This document shows, piece after piece, positions 58,156 to 61,330 of a stretch of 61,330 nt of DNA (the first letter of the stretch is position 1; each line of letters opens with the position of its first letter). The DNA is taken from the NCBI GenBank assembly GCA_002221725.1, contig NJFT01000237.1:1-61330 (forward strand). Direction: 5' to 3'. The translations under genes were made by a program, and so were the position numbers. Source of the stretch: Scedosporium boydii (lineage: Eukaryota > Ascomycota > Sordariomycetes > Microascales > Microascaceae). Below the pieces are notes generated by a model. The model saw only the letters and a list, made by a program, of their open reading frames with translations. It ran no database searches and was not told the DNA's origin.

Positions 58156-59247
58156 TTATAGCCCTAAATCTGTAAAAAGGTCCGCGGTGTCCTCGGCCCC
58201 GTCTGGATGACCATCTTTATTCTGGAGTTGCTCCGCCTTCTTCAATTCTTCTCCTCGCTTCAAACCCTCAGCCCTTTTACGAGCTCTCCGCGCCTCGCTA
58301 TCCTCCCAACCTTCAGGCTTCTCTCGGCCCGACTTGCGATTCGCAATGAGGTTTTCGAATCCCGAACGAAACCTCTCTATCCTCTTCTTGTTCTCCACAA
58401 ACCTAGTATTGGCAAGGTCTACGAGGGTCTCCAGGTAAGACGTAGACACCATAGATTGCCGTTTCCCCTTGACCTGGAAGCCAATCAGCGACTCGAACCC
58501 CAGTCCCATGGTTCGGATGGCAACTATCGGGATGACATCCGACTCTCCGGCTGCGCTTATTACATTTATAACACCGCTTTCCCGGAATCCAGCCTGTTGT
58601 GCGCAGCGTAAGAGGGCTTGCGCGTGCTCCAGGGAGGCTGTAAGGACGTGGAGGATCTACAACAGGTCAGTAAAACTTCATACGTATGTAACGAAAGCAT
58701 TTTTCCAACTCCATAGCCCCTCCATGGTCAACGAAGTGCGCAGTTAAACCACGAACGGTTCTCTACTGTCGCCCTTGCTTGGATTTTCTCCTTTGTTTAA
58801 TTTCACTACGCATACCATTGGCTCGAATTTGAAGTGGATGAACCTCTTCTCCTCATCACGCGCAGACTCGCCATCCCCGCCATGTAGGCCGAACACGGCT
58901 TCCCAGTCCCTCCCAGCAGACGTGTCCGCGAAAGGATCATGCGAGACGTACAACCACGTGCCCCCGCCTCCCTTCCCACCAACCCCAGCAACGGTACCAC
59001 CCTCTCCACTTCCCGCCTCCGGACGTACCCTACTCCCCTCGAGAAAGACGCTAGCGCGTCCCGCGCAGCTGCTCGTCGTGACGAAGCCCTCTACGGCATT
59101 GACCTCATCGATCACGTCGATCAGGGCCTCGTCGACCGAGCCCTTCGGGGACAGGTCCGTGTACTCTTCGGGAGGAAGCTGGAGCTGCGCAATGATTTTG
59201 GCCTTCTTCTCGCTAAACGTTGGTGGGAGTGGGGGAAAGTCGGACAT
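58156..59247 (-). CDS. TYW3: tRNA wybutosine-synthesizing protein 3 (TYW3), 310 aa
   Basis: S-adenosylmethionine-dependent methyltransferase of wybutosine biosynthesis, which methylates the tricyclic intermediate yW-86 at position 37 of tRNA-Phe to stabilise decoding. Two exons, 59247-58816 and 58656-58156, are joined across a 159-nt intron exactly at KFEPM/ILHVLTA. The N-terminal part has the family motif TTSSCAGRASVF (residues 58-69, with the SSC-x-GR core), then a Gly-rich insertion (about 78-95), then GTWLYVSHDP. The second half has SLEHAQALLRCAQQAGFRES, SGVINVISAAGES, IRTMGLGFESLIG and NTRFVENKKRIERF, all typical of TYW3. The tail is Lys/Glu-rich and charged. I chose MSDFPPL as the start because the longer upstream frame adds an unrelated Phe/Ser-rich segment. 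It is cytosolic. Confidence 0.93.
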
Positions 59248-60911
59248 TGGTTGGTTAAAAAAAATGAAGAGGTGACCGGCGGGGAGGAGGAGAGTTGATG
59301 TAAGAAAATAGCGTTCCGCTGCGAATAGGGTGGCCGGACACGAGACAGCCGAGAATCGGAGACTCGAAAGAGAAAAAGGGTCACGATGGGAATCAAAAAA
59401 AGAAGATGGGATTGAGGTTAACAGAGTTGAAAACAATCTGATATCGCGGTTACTGGTCGAGGAGCGTTTACTTTCGCAAGATCACCGTTTGGGTATGCAA
59501 TCACGTGACTGTTGTAAGTCTACTTAGTTCCAAACTCATCCCAGATTCTCCTCATCACACATCTAAACCCCCTCCCACTACTCCGCTCACAAAATCCCAC
59601 ACCAATAAGTGATAGTGCACACTTTCAGAGTCTTGAAACGTTCCGCCTCACCTACTCAAGTGATCGGTCTGCATTGCGAGATGAAAAAGTGTTTGGCACC
59701 CAACCTGGATTGTGGAGTCACACACTAGAGAGAATCCCCGAATCATAGATTTCCTTCGGCGGGATGAACGCTCCCTTGATGTGACGGGTATAGCGCACCA
59801 TGTTTCCCCCGCCGGCTATCTTGCACCTTGGTAGTTCAAAACTTTGAAATATAGCCGCTTTCCTGTTCGGTCAGAAGGTCGGCCTGCACCTAAGGAAGAG
59901 CCGGAAAAGCCTCTCACGCTCGCTGGTATTTCGAACAGGCTGCATATCCCGCAAGCTCACACGAGACGCAGATGTTGACCTGAAGCGGCATCAAGTTCTT
60001 CGGACTGTGCATCCTCCAGAGCCAGAATAGATACTCATCAATACCTCCTCGATAGAACCTGTCCCACGCAGCCGTAGGTACGCATAAGGCGTCTCAAGTC
60101 CTGAGATGTGGTTAGTGATAGCGCACCGGTCGCTGACGCCAGTCAAGATTGGCCTTGGCTGGCCTGGCCAAGTGTAAGTGACACTACCGTGTGGAAAAGT
60201 CCGATCGTTAAGTTCTTGTTGTGGATTGTGAAGGTGGAATTCGTGGGAATGAAGAGAACGATTTCTCGAGTATGTGGAAAGACTCGTTTAAACTTATGGA
60301 TCCATGGGATTATTAGACAAGTTGGAATAAAGCCGGAGTCATGATCTTCACTTATTCGTTTGGAAATCCCACAAGTAATAGCAAGCAGTCTTCTTGATAG
60401 GGCCAGATGTTGTTGATGATCTCAACATATTCACACTGTCTGAATGATAATTAGCCTGCTGTGGCTTCAAACATTTCTCTAACATGAGCTCCGTGTGAAT
60501 AGTGGCCGTTGAAATCCGTCGATCCAGGATCAAGCTCAAGTGAGGGGAGGAGCAGACGAAGAACCCCGGTCACGCATCCCCGAAGTAGAAACGATATCAC
60601 ATCACCAGACCTCTTCTGGACGGGAAACCGTGCCAACTTTTCAATCTTTTATTGTTCTGAAATATGTAGGCAAGTACGAAGACTGTCCCGCTTCATGACG
60701 CCTCTAACATATGCTAATGATTTGATTGCCCTTCCCTTCCTCCTAGACAAAAAGAAAGGAAAAATGAAGAAATATCAATCCGAAAGTCCATTTGATGACC
60801 CTAATTTTAGAAAATGCCCACCTGCGCCAGCATGCAAAGAAAAGACCAGATTATCCAAAGAAATGGTTCATCGCCTCATTAACTACCGCCACTCGTAATC
60901 GCCCTCACCGC
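59248..60911. other. Intergenic region between TYW3 and PAPS reductase
   Basis: The left portion is the TYW3 promoter and leader, and the right portion is the 3' flank of the PAPS reductase gene. A 129-codon plus-strand frame at 60509-60898 is open but carries no known motif. No RNA gene or repeat was recognised. Confidence 0.55.
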
Positions 60912-61330
60912 CTAAGCCGCGACTGCGCGGCCTGCGTTCCTCTGCATTTCCTCGAGGTACTGAGCGTACCGCGACTTCTTATTGTGAATGCCGCACTCAG
61001 TCTTCTCCTGACCCTTCCATCGTCCGGCGCGCTCATCCTCGCCTTCGCCCACGGGGCTAGTCGAGTGCCAATCACCGACGGATTTGTAGCCCCTATCGAG
61101 AAGGGCGTTGTACGGGACGTCATTCTCCTTGATGTAGTCGTGCACCTGCTTGAAGGACCAGCTCACCATGGGGTTGATCTTAATGATGCCCGTCTCCTCG
61201 TCCAGTTCGATGACGGGGATCTTCTGGCGGGAACCGCCCTGGGAGCGGCGGCGACCAGTGAGGATGGCCTTGACTCCGAGTTCGGCGTAGGCGCGCTGGA
61301 GAGGCTCGACCTTGGCGACCCAGTCGTACA
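60912..61330 (-). CDS. MET16: Phosphoadenosine phosphosulfate reductase, 3' part (gene runs off the right edge)
   Basis: Cytosolic thioredoxin-dependent enzyme of assimilatory sulfate reduction, converting PAPS to sulfite and adenosine 3',5'-bisphosphate. Only the last 138 codons are in the window; the N-terminal half, with the ATP-pyrophosphatase-like P-loop, lies beyond 61330. Visible features are LTGRRRSQGGSR (PAPS-binding arginines), a WSFKQVHDYIKENDVPYN block, the DRGYKSVGDWHSTSP block that marks the family, and TECGIH with the catalytic cysteine that forms the S-sulfocysteine intermediate. The short C-terminal tail ends RAVAA before the stop. No intron is seen in this part. In other fungi the gene is met16, sA or cys-5. 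Expression is usually repressed by methionine or cysteine; nothing in the window shows this. Confidence 0.95.
   Translation of the reverse strand, partial: YDWVAKVEPLQRAYAELGVKAILTGRRRSQGGSRQKIPVIELDEETGIIKINPMVSWSFKQVHDYIKENDVPYNALLDRGYKSVGDWHSTSPVGEGEDERAGRWKGQEKTECGIHNKKSRYAQYLEEMQRNAGRAVAA

Overview
The window looks like nuclear DNA of a filamentous ascomycete, probably Sordariomycetes and perhaps Hypocreales; that placement is an inference from gene content and intron style. The recognised genes carry many short introns (about 55-160 nt, a few to 250 nt) with GTRNGT-like donors, CTRAY-like branch sites and pyrimidine-rich leaders. The window includes fungal-specific families: a Zn2Cys6 regulator, a fungal C2H2 regulator, MIC19 of the DUF1690 type, a CE2-like SGNH esterase and a FRE-type metalloreductase. 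There is no operon logic, no CRISPR array and no tRNA or rRNA that I can support.

Layout from left to right. 1-11.7 kb: a gene-poor stretch with a 31-T tract, scattered GTACGAAGTAC-like words and two diverged copies of a short protein-like segment. 11.7-12.9 kb (+): glutamine-rich two-finger C2H2 regulator. 17.2-18.8 kb (-): CE2-like esterase, five exons. 23.9-24.4 kb (+): CNL1-type BLOC-1 subunit behind a long leader. 27.8-28.8 kb (+): secreted cysteine-rich protein ending in a VanY/M15-like zinc peptidase signature. 29.2-29.5 kb (-): small basic, cysteine-rich coiled-coil protein. 36.6-39.6 kb (+): Zn2Cys6 regulator with 11 exons, one of them 13 nt. 41.1-44.5 kb (-): importin beta-1 (KAP95). 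49.5-51.0 kb (+): APH-family kinase. 51.5-53.4 kb (-): single-exon ferric reductase, convergent with the kinase. 57.3-58.0 kb (+): MIC19. 58.2-59.2 kb (-): TYW3. 60.9 kb to the right edge (-): 3' part of PAPS reductase (MET16).

The genes do not form one pathway. Housekeeping functions (nuclear import, mitochondrial cristae, wybutosine synthesis, sulfate assimilation, endolysosomal trafficking) alternate with accessory secreted or surface functions and two transcription factors. About 13 genes in 61 kb is sparse for a fungus, and several intergenic gaps exceed 3 kb. The best candidate for something under-described is the secreted Cys-rich/VanY-like protein, which has the architecture expected of an enzyme acting on bacterial peptidoglycan. 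All exon models were made by hand by reading frames and splice sites; every one closes in frame.
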